A stretch of DNA of 7,967 nt from NCBI GenBank assembly GCA_003250275.1, contig QKGW01000370.1:1-7967 (forward strand). Reading direction: 5' to 3'. The position numbers were made by a program, and so were the translations under genes. This document shows, piece by piece, positions 1-7,145 of this stretch. Under the pieces are notes generated by a model. It ran no database searches and had not been told where the DNA came from. It saw nothing but the letters and a program-made list of their open reading frames with translations. The DNA is from Alphaproteobacteria bacterium. GTDB lineage: Bacteria > Pseudomonadota > Alphaproteobacteria > Rhodospirillales > Rhodospirillaceae. The stretch's first letter is position 1. Each line of letters opens with the position of its first letter.

Positions 1-179
1 ATCGCCGCGGCGACGCGCGCGCCCTGATCGTCGGCGCCGATGCGGGTGATCATCAGCGGGTCCGCGCCGAACGCCTGGAGATGCCAGCCGACGTTGAACG
101 GCGCGCCGCCGAGAACGGTCTCGCCGCCCGGAAAGTGGTCGAATAGCACTTCGCCGAAGATCAGGGGGGGGGTGCGCAT
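1..179 (-). CDS. frk: PfkB-family fructokinase, N-terminal part (cut by the left window edge)
   Basis: Probable ATP-dependent fructokinase, phosphorylating fructose to fructose-6-phosphate in the cytoplasm. Only the first 59 codons are visible. They read MRTPPLIFGEVLFDHF, then GGETVLGGAPFNVGWHLQ and ITRIGADDQG. This is the classic N-terminus of PfkB/ribokinase sugar kinases: a GE-V-DxFP opening strand, the GGAPxNV sugar-binding motif and the RIGxDxxG motif. The ATP-binding and catalytic Asp region lies outside the window, so fructose specificity is inferred from the neighbours: amylosucrase upstream releases fructose. It starts 56 bp after the phosphatase gene, probably in the same operon. 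The ATG at 179 has a GGAG about 6 bases upstream. An in-frame ATG at 200 would add seven residues and has only a weaker purine-rich AGAGAG ahead of it. Codons 3-6 contain a run of nine C residues (see the repeat entry). Another PfkB sugar kinase is the main alternative. Confidence 0.85.
   Translation of the reverse strand, partial: MRTPPLIFGEVLFDHFPGGETVLGGAPFNVGWHLQAFGADPLMITRIGADDQGARVAAA
164..172 (-). repeat. C9 homopolymer at the start of the fructokinase gene
   Basis: Nine consecutive C residues on the coding strand (nine G on the plus strand) span codons 3 to 6 of the fructokinase. The tract as given keeps the gene in frame with its PfkB motifs. Loss of one C would place a TGA stop right after codon 5. 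Gain of one C would throw the rest out of frame. No other run of this length was noticed in the window. It could be a slippage-prone on/off site, or simply a place where base-calling errors are likely. Confidence 0.8.
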
Positions 180-235
180 CGGTCTCTCCGTGGCGGGCAT
201 GTCTCTCTATTTGGGATATAGGGAGGGTGCGGCCC

Positions 236-1078
236 TCAGGCGAGCCATTCCTCCACCTCGGGGTAGAAATACGCGAGGCCCTCCAGAACCCCCGCGGCGT
301 AGCAGCCGTTCATGCCGCGCCAGCCGCCGCGCGCGAGGTAGAGGTCGCCGGTCTTGCCGTTGGTGGCGGCGAGGCGGGTCGCCTCGGCGCGCACCGCCTC
401 GGTGGCGTTGGCGACGAGGATCGCGCGCAAGGGCCCGGCGAGCACCGGCAGGTCGTTGCCGGAATCCCCGGCGAAGGCGGTGCGTTCGGCGGGAAAGCCC
501 ATCTCGCTGCGGATGAACTCCACCGCGCCCTGCTTGGTCGCGGACTTCGGCAGAACGTCGACGAGCCCGATCGGCACGGTTTCGTCGACGCTCCACACCA
601 CCTCCGCCGCAACGCCGAGCGGCGCGAGCCGGGTCTCGATGGCGTCGGCGAGGGCGGCGGCGTCGGTGTCCGCCGGGGCGGTGTAGGAGAGCTTGTAGCG
701 GGTCTGGCGGTCCTCGCCCTGGAGCGCGAGGCCGGGCATTCCCGCGAGCGCCGCGCACATCTCGCGGTTCCGGCGGCCGTTCCAGTCCTTGCAGATGATC
801 GCTTCCCACGCGTCCCAGGTGGTCCAGTCTTGCGCCGGGCCGACCGCGTAGATGCTGCTGCCGACGTCGCCCGCGACGACGTCCGGAACCGGCAGGTCCC
901 AGCGCACGATGGCGCGTTCGACGAGTTGGCGCGACCGCCCGGTGACGTAGGCGAGCGTCACCTCCGGGCGTTCCGCTAGGCGGCGGAACAGCGGCATCGC
1001 GAGGTCGGAGAGGGGCTGGGGGCCGTTGGGGATGAGGGTGCGGTCGAGGTCGCAGCAGACGAGAAGGCGGTCGGTCAT
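236..1078 (-). CDS. spp: Sucrose-6-phosphate phosphatase (HAD superfamily)
   Basis: A 280-residue HAD-superfamily phosphatase that most likely removes the phosphate from sucrose-6-phosphate, the second and committing step of sucrose synthesis in the cytoplasm. All four HAD motifs are intact: motif I DLDRT with nucleophile D10 and acid/base D12; motif II VTGR with T46; the motif III lysine at K182 (TKQGA); and motif IV GDSGND with D205 and D209. The region between motifs II and III is a C2-type cap as in the SPP/MPGP/Cof group, and the length fits single-domain bacterial SPPs. Its ATG shares its A with the TGA stop of the upstream synthase gene (TGATG), which points to translational coupling and joint dosage. 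Mannosyl-3-phosphoglycerate phosphatase is the nearest alternative family, and the adjacent sucrose-phosphate synthase argues for SPP. The frame stays open upstream of 1078 inside the synthase gene, but that part is out-of-frame shadow. A small inverted repeat (223-237, GAGGG/CCCTC arms) covers the stop codon. Confidence 0.9.
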   Translation of the reverse strand: MTDRLLVCCDLDRTLIPNGPQPLSDLAMPLFRRLAERPEVTLAYVTGRSRQLVERAIVRWDLPVPDVVAGDVGSSIYAVGPAQDWTTWDAWEAIICKDWNGRRNREMCAALAGMPGLALQGEDRQTRYKLSYTAPADTDAAALADAIETRLAPLGVAAEVVWSVDETVPIGLVDVLPKSATKQGAVEFIRSEMGFPAERTAFAGDSGNDLPVLAGPLRAILVANATEAVRAEATRLAATNGKTGDLYLARGGWRGMNGCYAAGVLEGLAYFYPEVEEWLA

Positions 1079-3288
1079 CAGGCTTGCGGCTCCGGCATCA
1101 CGTGTTCGGAAGTGATCGAGTCCGACGCCGCGTCCTCGGGCGGACGCACCGGCTCGGGAATCTTGATGTCGCCCATGAAGTCGAACATCTCGATCGCTTC
1201 GAGAATGCCCCCCGCGTGTTTCGCCTCGGGCACGTAGACCCGGTCGAGTTCGGTGAGTTCGGCGAGTTCGTCGTCGTGGCGGTCGGCGACGATCACCGCG
1301 AGGGTGTTGCCGCGCATCATGTCGAGATCGCTGCCCGAGCCGCCGGCGACGAGGATGCGTTCGAGCGGGATGTCGTAGATGTCCGCCGCGTAGCGCAGCG
1401 CGAGGCCCTTGGAGGCGCGCGCGGGCAGCACGTCGAGATATTGGCCGAACGAGACGACGATGTTGACCGAAAGCTCGGCCTGATAGAACAGCGTCTGGAT
1501 TTCTTCGAGCTTCGGCCCGCTCTCGGGGTCGTAGAAGTAGCTGACCTTGAACGCCGACTGCTGCTCGCGCGGCTGCAGTTCGATGCCCTCGACCTTCGAC
1601 ATCACCCGGCGCACCTTGCGCGGGTTCCACTGGTGGTCGATGTGCCCGGCCCACCAGTCGTCGAGCACGAGTTCGCGGCCGTAGTGGATCTCGGTGCCGA
1701 GCGCGGTGATGAGGATGTCGGGCGCGGGGATGCCGTGGCGGCGTATCACCCGCAGCGCGGATTCGAGCGGGCGTCCGGTGGCGATGCCGAAGGCGCAGGT
1801 CTTGCGCTCGCGGCGCAGCAGGCCGCCCAGTTCCTTGAGCGCGTCGTCCTCGCCGACGAGGGCTAGGTCGAGGTCGGCGAACACCGCGCGGTCGGCGTAG
1901 ACGCTGTTGCGGCGCACGCTCGGGCGCTCGACGTGCTCCTTGCCGATCAGGGGTTCGATTTCCTCAAGGTAGGTTTCGACGTGCGCCTCCCACGAGTAGT
2001 GGCGCGCGACGTTCTTCACGCCGTTGTCGCGCAGGCGCTTCCACTCCTTCGGCTTGGCGAGGATTTCCTTGAGCGTCTCGCCGATGTCGTGGGTGTCGAG
2101 CGGGTCGATCAGGCGGCCGTTGTCGCAGTTGGCGATGATGTCGGTGGGGCCGCCGTCGTGGGTGGCGACGATCGGCAGGCCGCTTGCCGCCGCTTCGAGC
2201 AGGGTGAGGCCGAACGGCTCGGTGAGCGCGGGGTTGACGAACACCCCCTTGGAGAGCGCCGCGATACGGTACATCAGCGGCACTTCGAACACCGATTTCG
2301 GAACCGCCGCGGAGCCGTAGAGGTCGTGGATGTCGACCGCGACGAGGAGGTCCTTGAGCACGTCCTGCTGCGCCGGGTCCATGGTGGTGAGGTCCTCGCG
2401 CGTGCCCGGCACGATCACCAGGTTGGCGAGCTTGCGCAGCTTCTCGTCCTCGCCGAAGGCATGGACCAGGGCGGGGAGGTTCTTGCGTTCGTCGGGCCGC
2501 GCGATCGCGAGCACCATCGGCTTCTTCGGGTCGCGGAGGAAGCGCGCGACGTCGGCGTAGAGCTCGGTTCCGGTCTCGTCGCCCTTGGGCGGGTGGAAGC
2601 GCGCGAGGTCGACGCCCGGCGGGATGATCGTCATGTTCGCCGGGTGATAGCAGTCGTAGAGCTCGTACTGCTCGGTGATCTCGTTGTGGGTCGAGGCGAT
2701 CACCAGCTCGGCGGTGGAGAGGGTTTCCTCCTCCGCGTCGATGCGGCGGCGCATCGCGTAGCGCGCCTCGATCGCCGAGCGCTCCATCCCCGCGGCGAGC
2801 AGGCGCATACGCTTGACCCGGCCGAGCGAATGCCCGGTGTGCACGAGCGGGCGGCCGAACAACTTGGCGAGCAGGGTGCCGACGTAGCCCGCGTCGGCGT
2901 AGTGGCTGTGGAAAACGTCGGGCAGCTTGTCCTGCTGGCGCAGGAACTCGGCGAGGCTGTCGGCCATGCCGTCGAGGTGGTCCCACAGCAGTTCCTTGCG
3001 GATGTAGTCGGCGGGGCCTGCGGGAATGCGGACGATGCGCACCTTGCGGCCGAGCTTCTCGATCGGCTTGGCGTAGTCGGCGTCGACGGCGGGGTCGTCG
3101 ATCAGGCGGGTGACGAGATCGACGCGCGCGACCGCCGGGTGACGGCCGAGGGCGCGCGCAAGCTCGACGACGTAGAGGGTCTGACCGCCGGTGTCGCTGT
3201 CGCGTCCGAGTTCGAGGTCGTGTCCGCGGATCAGGCCATGGATGCTGAGGAGGACGATGTAGAGGCCGTCGGCCTTTGCTTTCGCCAT
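1078..3288 (-). CDS. sps: Sucrose-phosphate synthase (GT4) with degenerate C-terminal HAD domain
   Basis: A 736-residue cytoplasmic glycosyltransferase that forms sucrose-6-phosphate from a nucleotide glucose (usually UDP-glucose) and fructose-6-phosphate. Residues 1 to about 450 are the GT-B fold of family GT4. Visible landmarks are HGLIRG and DTGGQ (residues 32-36) near the acceptor site, HSHYADAG (127-134), HTGHSLG (150-156), ARPDERKN (263-270) for the donor phosphates, and the EX7E motif TEPFGLTLLE with E357 and E365. Residues about 468-702 form a HAD-like domain related to sucrose phosphatase. It keeps D472 and D474, T504 and K627, but motif I reads DLDLA rather than DxDxT, and motif IV reads GGSGSD where GDSGND is expected. 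It is therefore probably not a working phosphatase. The tail after 702 is Pro/Glu-rich and looks disordered. The gene begins 36 bp after amylosucrase. A GGGAG lies about 14 bases before the ATG, too far for an ideal ribosome site, so translation may depend on the upstream gene. The ATG is where homologues begin (YIVLLSIHGLIRGHDLELG). Confidence 0.95.
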   Translation of the reverse strand: MAKAKADGLYIVLLSIHGLIRGHDLELGRDSDTGGQTLYVVELARALGRHPAVARVDLVTRLIDDPAVDADYAKPIEKLGRKVRIVRIPAGPADYIRKELLWDHLDGMADSLAEFLRQQDKLPDVFHSHYADAGYVGTLLAKLFGRPLVHTGHSLGRVKRMRLLAAGMERSAIEARYAMRRRIDAEEETLSTAELVIASTHNEITEQYELYDCYHPANMTIIPPGVDLARFHPPKGDETGTELYADVARFLRDPKKPMVLAIARPDERKNLPALVHAFGEDEKLRKLANLVIVPGTREDLTTMDPAQQDVLKDLLVAVDIHDLYGSAAVPKSVFEVPLMYRIAALSKGVFVNPALTEPFGLTLLEAAASGLPIVATHDGGPTDIIANCDNGRLIDPLDTHDIGETLKEILAKPKEWKRLRDNGVKNVARHYSWEAHVETYLEEIEPLIGKEHVERPSVRRNSVYADRAVFADLDLALVGEDDALKELGGLLRRERKTCAFGIATGRPLESALRVIRRHGIPAPDILITALGTEIHYGRELVLDDWWAGHIDHQWNPRKVRRVMSKVEGIELQPREQQSAFKVSYFYDPESGPKLEEIQTLFYQAELSVNIVVSFGQYLDVLPARASKGLALRYAADIYDIPLERILVAGGSGSDLDMMRGNTLAVIVADRHDDELAELTELDRVYVPEAKHAGGILEAIEMFDFMGDIKIPEPVRPPEDAASDSITSEHVMPEPQA

Positions 3289-3324
3289 GAAATTTTTCGG
3301 AACTCCCGGGGCTCGGGCGGGGCG

Positions 3325-5286
3325 TCAGGCCGAGGCCAGCAGCACCGCCAATTGATAGGGCGCCAAACGCATTTCCTCGGTCGCGACGATGATCTTGCCG
3401 GCGAGAATGTCGGTCACGGTTTTGCGCAACCCGAGCGTTCGCAAACGTCTGGCGGAGAGGATTTGTTCCTTCTCGGTGAAGTTGGCGATCACCAACATGC
3501 TCTGATGCTCGTGACGCCGGAAGTAGCCGAACACGTGCGGATTTCCGGTGTTGACGATCTCGGTGTCGGCGCGGGTGAAGGCGAGGTTCTGCTGGCGGAT
3601 TTGGATCAACCGCAGGAGGCCGAGGAAGATCCGCCCCGGCACGCTGGCGCGGTCGTGGCGGCTCTCCGCGCCCCCCCAATCGAAGCTCGGGCGGTGCGCC
3701 CAGCGGCTGTCGCCGATCAGCGCGGGGTCGCGCTCGTAGCCGTAATCGTTGGTCACGCCGAGTTCGTCGCCGAGGTAGAGCAGGGGAATGCCGCCGATCG
3801 TCAGCACCACGCCGTAGAGCAGGAGGATGCGCTGGATCGCGAGGTCGATCTCCGCCTCGTCGCCGGTTTTCATCGCCGCTTCCAGCCCCGCGAGCGAGGC
3901 GGTGGTGCCGGAGATGCGCATGTCGCCGGTTTCGGGGTTGTACTGGAACGGCAGGCCGCGCGCGAAGCTGCCCTCGAAGTCGCCGGTGTAGAAGGCGTTG
4001 AGGAAGCGGCGGTGGTCGAACGGGTTCATGTTGAGATCCCGCGCGTCGTCGTCCGAGAAGGTCCAGCCGATGTCGTCGTGGCAGCGCACGTAATTGAGCC
4101 AGGCACAGTCGCCGGGGAGGGTGAAGCGCCGCTCCATCGCGCGGGTGAGGAGCTTCACGTCGCGGGTCGCGAGGGTGTTCCACAGCAGCGCCATGAGCTG
4201 CGGGTTGTAGGAGAGCTGGCACTCCTCGCGGTGGATGTACTTGATCACGTCGTCGGGGTGGACGATCGCCTCCGAGAGGAACAGCATCGCGGGCGCGGCG
4301 ATCTGGGCCATCGCGTTGAACGCCTGGATCATCGTGTGCGCCTCGGGCAGGTTCTCGCAACTCGTGCCCATGCGCTTCCACACGAAGGCGACGGCGTCGA
4401 GCCGGAGCACCTCGACGCCGACGTTGGCGAGCGCGAGCATCTCGCCGCACATCGCGTTGAACACCTGCGGGTTCTCGTAGTTGAGGTCCCACTGGAAGTT
4501 GTGGAAGGTCGTCCACACCCATTTGCGAATGCGGTTGCGGTAGGTGAACGAGCCGGGATGCTCGTCGGGGAACACCGCGCGCAGGTGCTTCTCGTAGGCG
4601 TCGGGCTCGGTGCGGTCGGGGAACATCCGGTAGTAGTTCTGATATTCCTCCTCGCCCTTGAGCGCCTTCTTCGCCCACTCGTGTTCGTCCGAGGTGTGGT
4701 TGAAGACGAAATCGAGCACCAGGCTGATGCCGTAGTGGCGCAACTCGGTGGCGAGCTCGGCCATGTCGTCCATGGTGCCGAGCTTGGGGTCGATCTCCCG
4801 GTAGCTCGAAATCGCGTAGCCGCCGTCGTCGTCGCCGTCGGGCGAGAGGAAGGGCGGCATCAGGTGGAGGAAGGTGATCCCCATTTCCGAAAGGTAGGGG
4901 ATCTTCTGCCGCAGACCGGCGAGATCGCCCGCGAACAGGTCGACGTAGCACATCGCGCCGAACATCCGCTGGCTCTGGAACCACTGCGGGTCCGCCGCGC
5001 GGGTGGCGTCGAGCGCCTTGAGCGCATCGGGCCGCGCCGCCCAGTTCTCGGTGGCGGTGATCAGGACCTGCTCAAGATGATAGAAGAAATCGTATCGGCT
5101 GCCGTAAAGCGTCAGAAGCGCGTTGAAGAGGCGCGGAAAATAACGCTTCAGTCGATCCGTGTAGGCCCTCCAGGCGGCCGGGTCGATGCCGTCGGCAAAA
5201 CGGGCTTCGAGCCGGGGCATGAGCCGCGACAACGTAACCCGGCATTGCTCGTTCAGCCAGTTGTCGTCCCTTTTCCTGTTCGGCAC
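3325..5286 (-). CDS. ams: Amylosucrase (GH13 subfamily 4)
   Basis: A 653-residue enzyme that transfers glucose from sucrose onto a growing alpha-1,4-glucan and releases fructose, with some hydrolysis and isomer formation. It is probably cytoplasmic, as no signal peptide is visible. Numbering here counts from an upstream TTG at 5340; subtract 18 for the GTG start. An alpha-helical N-terminal domain (to about residue 120) precedes the (beta/alpha)8 barrel. The GH13 core reads D210-H215 (LDFVFNH), nucleophile D315 (LRLDAVAF), acid/base E357 (SEAIVHPD) and transition-state stabiliser D422 (CHDDIGW). These match the amylosucrase versions of the motifs, not those of trehalose synthase or sucrose hydrolase in general. 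A beta-sandwich C-domain ends the protein. I chose GTG at 5286: GGAG sits 7 bases upstream and the reading matches family N-termini. The extra 18 codons back to TTG 5340 are rich in rare AGA, AGG, CGA and CCA codons and look non-coding. Probably the first gene of the sucrose operon. Confidence 0.95.
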   Translation of the reverse strand: MPNRKRDDNWLNEQCRVTLSRLMPRLEARFADGIDPAAWRAYTDRLKRYFPRLFNALLTLYGSRYDFFYHLEQVLITATENWAARPDALKALDATRAADPQWFQSQRMFGAMCYVDLFAGDLAGLRQKIPYLSEMGITFLHLMPPFLSPDGDDDGGYAISSYREIDPKLGTMDDMAELATELRHYGISLVLDFVFNHTSDEHEWAKKALKGEEEYQNYYRMFPDRTEPDAYEKHLRAVFPDEHPGSFTYRNRIRKWVWTTFHNFQWDLNYENPQVFNAMCGEMLALANVGVEVLRLDAVAFVWKRMGTSCENLPEAHTMIQAFNAMAQIAAPAMLFLSEAIVHPDDVIKYIHREECQLSYNPQLMALLWNTLATRDVKLLTRAMERRFTLPGDCAWLNYVRCHDDIGWTFSDDDARDLNMNPFDHRRFLNAFYTGDFEGSFARGLPFQYNPETGDMRISGTTASLAGLEAAMKTGDEAEIDLAIQRILLLYGVVLTIGGIPLLYLGDELGVTNDYGYERDPALIGDSRWAHRPSFDWGGAESRHDRASVPGRIFLGLLRLIQIRQQNLAFTRADTEIVNTGNPHVFGYFRRHEHQSMLVIANFTEKEQILSARRLRTLGLRKTVTDILAGKIIVATEEMRLAPYQLAVLLASA

Positions 5287-5369
5287 CGGGCTGCTCCAGT
5301 CTTGGATTGGTCGTCTCCTCGGTCTGTATTTGTCCTCCAAGCCTAAACAGGAATATGGGGAGTGCGCAA
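5287..5369 (-). promoter_or_regulatory. Leader of the sucrose cluster, promoter presumed
   Basis: This stretch between the hairpin downstream of hcp and the GTG of amylosucrase is AT-richer than its surroundings and carries rare-codon triplets, as expected of an untranslated leader. A CATATT at 5357-5352 could act as a -10 element, but no good -35 stands 16-18 bases before it. A TTGCGC at 5369-5364 has no credible -10 partner. The promoter is inferred from position and base composition. I cannot name a transcription factor site. Confidence 0.3.
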
Positions 5370-5413
5370 CCCGTTCGCCCGGCGGGAGGGGCGTTTCCTC
5401 GCCGGGCGACGGG
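5370..5413. terminator. GC-rich inverted repeat between hcp and amylosucrase
   Basis: Arms TCGCCCGGCG (5375-5384) and CGCCGGGCGA (5400-5409) are perfect complements. Four more pairs (CCCG 5370-5373 with CGGG 5410-5413) follow across a one-base bulge, with a 15-base loop. The hairpin starts about 10 bases after the hcp stop codon, a usual place for a transcript end. The run of five T (5415-5419) lies on the plus-strand side. In the hcp transcript it is therefore an A-run before the stem, and only two T follow the stem. It may be a Rho-assisted or 3'-stabilising hairpin for hcp, or an intrinsic terminator for rightward antisense transcription. Confidence 0.5.
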
Positions 5414-5422
5414 ATTTTTCGC

Positions 5423-7054
5423 TTACGCGCCGAGCGTCTCGATGGCGCGCAGGTCGGCCTCGGCGGACTCGCCGATCGGCTTGATGTCGAAGCGTTCGAC
5501 CAGCACCTGGAGCATCGCCGGGGTGATGAACGCCGGCAGGCGCGGCCCGAGGCGGATGCCCTTGACCCCGAGGAAGAGCAGCGCGAGCAGCACGCACACC
5601 GCCTTCTGCTCGTACCACGAGATCACCAGCGACAACGGCAGGCCGTTGACGTCGGTGCCGAACGCTTCGGCGAGGGCGAGGGCGACGCGCACCGCCGAAT
5701 AGCTGTCGTTGCACTGGCCCATGTCGAGCAGGCGCGGCAGCCCGGCGACTTCGCCGAGATCGAGGTCGGTGAGGCGGAACTTGCCGCAGCCGAGGGTGAG
5801 GATCACCCAGTCCTTCGGTGCCTTGTCGGCGATTTCGGTGAAGTAGTTGCGGCCGGTCATCGCGCCGTCGCAGCCGCCGACGAGCATGAACCGCTTGATC
5901 TTGCCTTCGGTCACCGCGCCGATCACCGCGTCGGCGACGCCGAGCACGGCGGCATGGCCGAAGCCGGTGATGTGGGTGCGGGCGGCCGCGTCGTCGGCCT
6001 CGAAGCCGGGGGCGGCGAGCGCCGCCTCGATCGCCGGAGTGAAATCGGGCGTCGGCAGGTGCGGGATGCCCGGCCAGCCGACCAGGCCGCGGGTGAACAG
6101 GCGCTCGCGGTAGGCCGGCTGCGGTTCCATCAGGCAGTTGGTGGTCATCACGATCGCGCCGGGGAAGGCGGCGAACTCCTCCTTCTGCAGCATCCACGCG
6201 CCGCCGTAGTGGCCGACGAGGTGCGGGAACTTCTTGAGTTCCGGATAGGCGTGCGCGGGCAGCATCTCGCCGTGGGTGTAGACGTTGATGCCCTTGCCCG
6301 CGGTCTGTTCGAGGAGCGCCTGCAGATCGGCGAGGTCGTGACCGGAGACGAGAATCGCCTTGCCCTTCACCGCGCCCATGCGCACCGGCGTCGGCGACGG
6401 GGTGCCGAAGCGGGTGGTGTTCGCGCCGTCGAGCAGCGCCAGCACCTTCACCGAAATCTCGCCGCAGCGCATCGCCACGCCGAACAGCTCGTCGACGCTC
6501 GGGTCGGCGGCGTTGAGCGCGTCCATGCCTTCGAGGAGGAAGGAATCCACCGCCGCGTCGGTCATCGCGAGGATGCGGGCGTGGTGGGCGTAAGCGGCGA
6601 CGCCCTTGAGCCCGTAGGTGAGGAGTTCCTGAAGCCCGGTGCGGTCGGCGCCGAGGCTGTCGCGCCGTTCGGCGATGCCGATCAACGCGCCCTGGGCAAC
6701 GAGGTCGCGGAGCGCCGCGGCGGGTTTCAGCGTCGCGGCGGGCGGCAGCTCGGCGTCGCCGAGGCAGGCGCGCAGCTCGTCGCGGCGGGTGAACACCGCG
6801 CGGACGCGCTCGGCGAGCACGTCGTCGTCGAAGTTGACGTTGGTCACGGTGGTGAACAGCGCCTCGCCGACGATCGCGGGCACGTCGGCGATCTCCGCGC
6901 CCTTGGCGAGGGCGCGGCGGGCGACGTGGGCGAGGCCGCGCGCGGCGTAGAGCAGGAGATCCTGAAGCGCTGCGACCTCGGGCGTCTTGGCGCAGACGCC
7001 CTTGTCGGTGCAGGCCATTCCTTTGCGGGTCTGTTCGCACTGGTAGCAGAACAT
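5423..7054 (-). CDS. hcp: Hybrid cluster protein, class I (hydroxylamine / nitric oxide reductase)
   Basis: A 543-residue cytoplasmic Fe-S enzyme. The family reduces hydroxylamine to ammonia in vitro and is implicated in nitric oxide reduction and protein S-nitrosylation under nitrosative stress. The N-terminal cysteines C3, C6, C15 and C21 have the spacing CX2CX8CX5C, typical of class I proteins with a proximal [4Fe-4S] cluster; the class II enzymes of enterobacteria have CX2CX11CX6C. All hybrid-cluster ligands are present: H239 (SGHDL), E263 (HGEM), C307 (TTNCLM), C395 (GGCDG), C423 (LGCGKF), C448 (GQCND) and E482 (WYEQK), with K484 also kept. Length is close to the usual 550. The start ATG has AAGGA 7 bases upstream. 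It follows the Rrf2 regulator gene by 91 bp on the same strand, which suggests co-transcription and control by that regulator. No hcr-type reductase gene is adjacent, as is common for class I, so the electron donor is unknown. Confidence 0.96.
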   Translation of the reverse strand: MFCYQCEQTRKGMACTDKGVCAKTPEVAALQDLLLYAARGLAHVARRALAKGAEIADVPAIVGEALFTTVTNVNFDDDVLAERVRAVFTRRDELRACLGDAELPPAATLKPAAALRDLVAQGALIGIAERRDSLGADRTGLQELLTYGLKGVAAYAHHARILAMTDAAVDSFLLEGMDALNAADPSVDELFGVAMRCGEISVKVLALLDGANTTRFGTPSPTPVRMGAVKGKAILVSGHDLADLQALLEQTAGKGINVYTHGEMLPAHAYPELKKFPHLVGHYGGAWMLQKEEFAAFPGAIVMTTNCLMEPQPAYRERLFTRGLVGWPGIPHLPTPDFTPAIEAALAAPGFEADDAAARTHITGFGHAAVLGVADAVIGAVTEGKIKRFMLVGGCDGAMTGRNYFTEIADKAPKDWVILTLGCGKFRLTDLDLGEVAGLPRLLDMGQCNDSYSAVRVALALAEAFGTDVNGLPLSLVISWYEQKAVCVLLALLFLGVKGIRLGPRLPAFITPAMLQVLVERFDIKPIGESAEADLRAIETLGA

Positions 7055-7072
7055 GGCACGGTCCTTTTACGG

Positions 7073-7088
7073 CTTGGCGATCGGCAAG
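7073..7088. promoter_or_regulatory. Dyad CTTG-c-CGATCG-c-CAAG before hcp, FNR-like in outline
   Basis: A 16-bp near-perfect palindrome (14 of 16 positions symmetric) centred on GATC, 18 bases upstream of the hcp start codon. The TTG(N8)CAA outline resembles FNR/DNR-type sites (TTGAT-N4-ATCAA), regulators known to control hcp genes in other bacteria, but the inner bases do not fit. It sits too close to the start codon to be a class II activator site for hcp: position -41.5 would put the transcript start inside the gene. It could be a repressor site or chance. Confidence 0.22.
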
Positions 7089-7099
7089 GTTCGGGCGTT

Positions 7100-7117
7100 C
7101 GCGCCGTTTCGGGCGCG
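7100..7117. repeat. Short inverted repeat in the rrf2-hcp gap
   Basis: Perfect 6-base arms CGCGCC and GGCGCG around a 6-base loop (CGAAAC on the coding strand). No T-run follows on the minus strand, so it is not an intrinsic terminator in the direction of the genes. In a joint transcript it would form a small stable hairpin between the regulator and hcp, and could act as a processing or stability element. Confidence 0.4.
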
Positions 7118-7145
7118 TTGTCCTTCGGCCTGTGCCGGGGTCGGG

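Noticed and set aside
1079..1654. An upstream extension of the phosphatase frame into the synthase gene
   Set aside because: The extension is the out-of-frame shadow of the synthase C-terminus. The HAD motif I begins right after the ATG at 1078, as expected of the family.
1933..5346. A very long open frame on the plus strand, 1137 codons, covering both the synthase and amylosucrase genes
   Set aside because: It is exactly antisense to two well-supported enzymes. Its translation is low-complexity, rich in Val, Glu, Arg, Ala and His, with no recognisable domain. This is the usual result of G/C third positions in a GC-rich genome.
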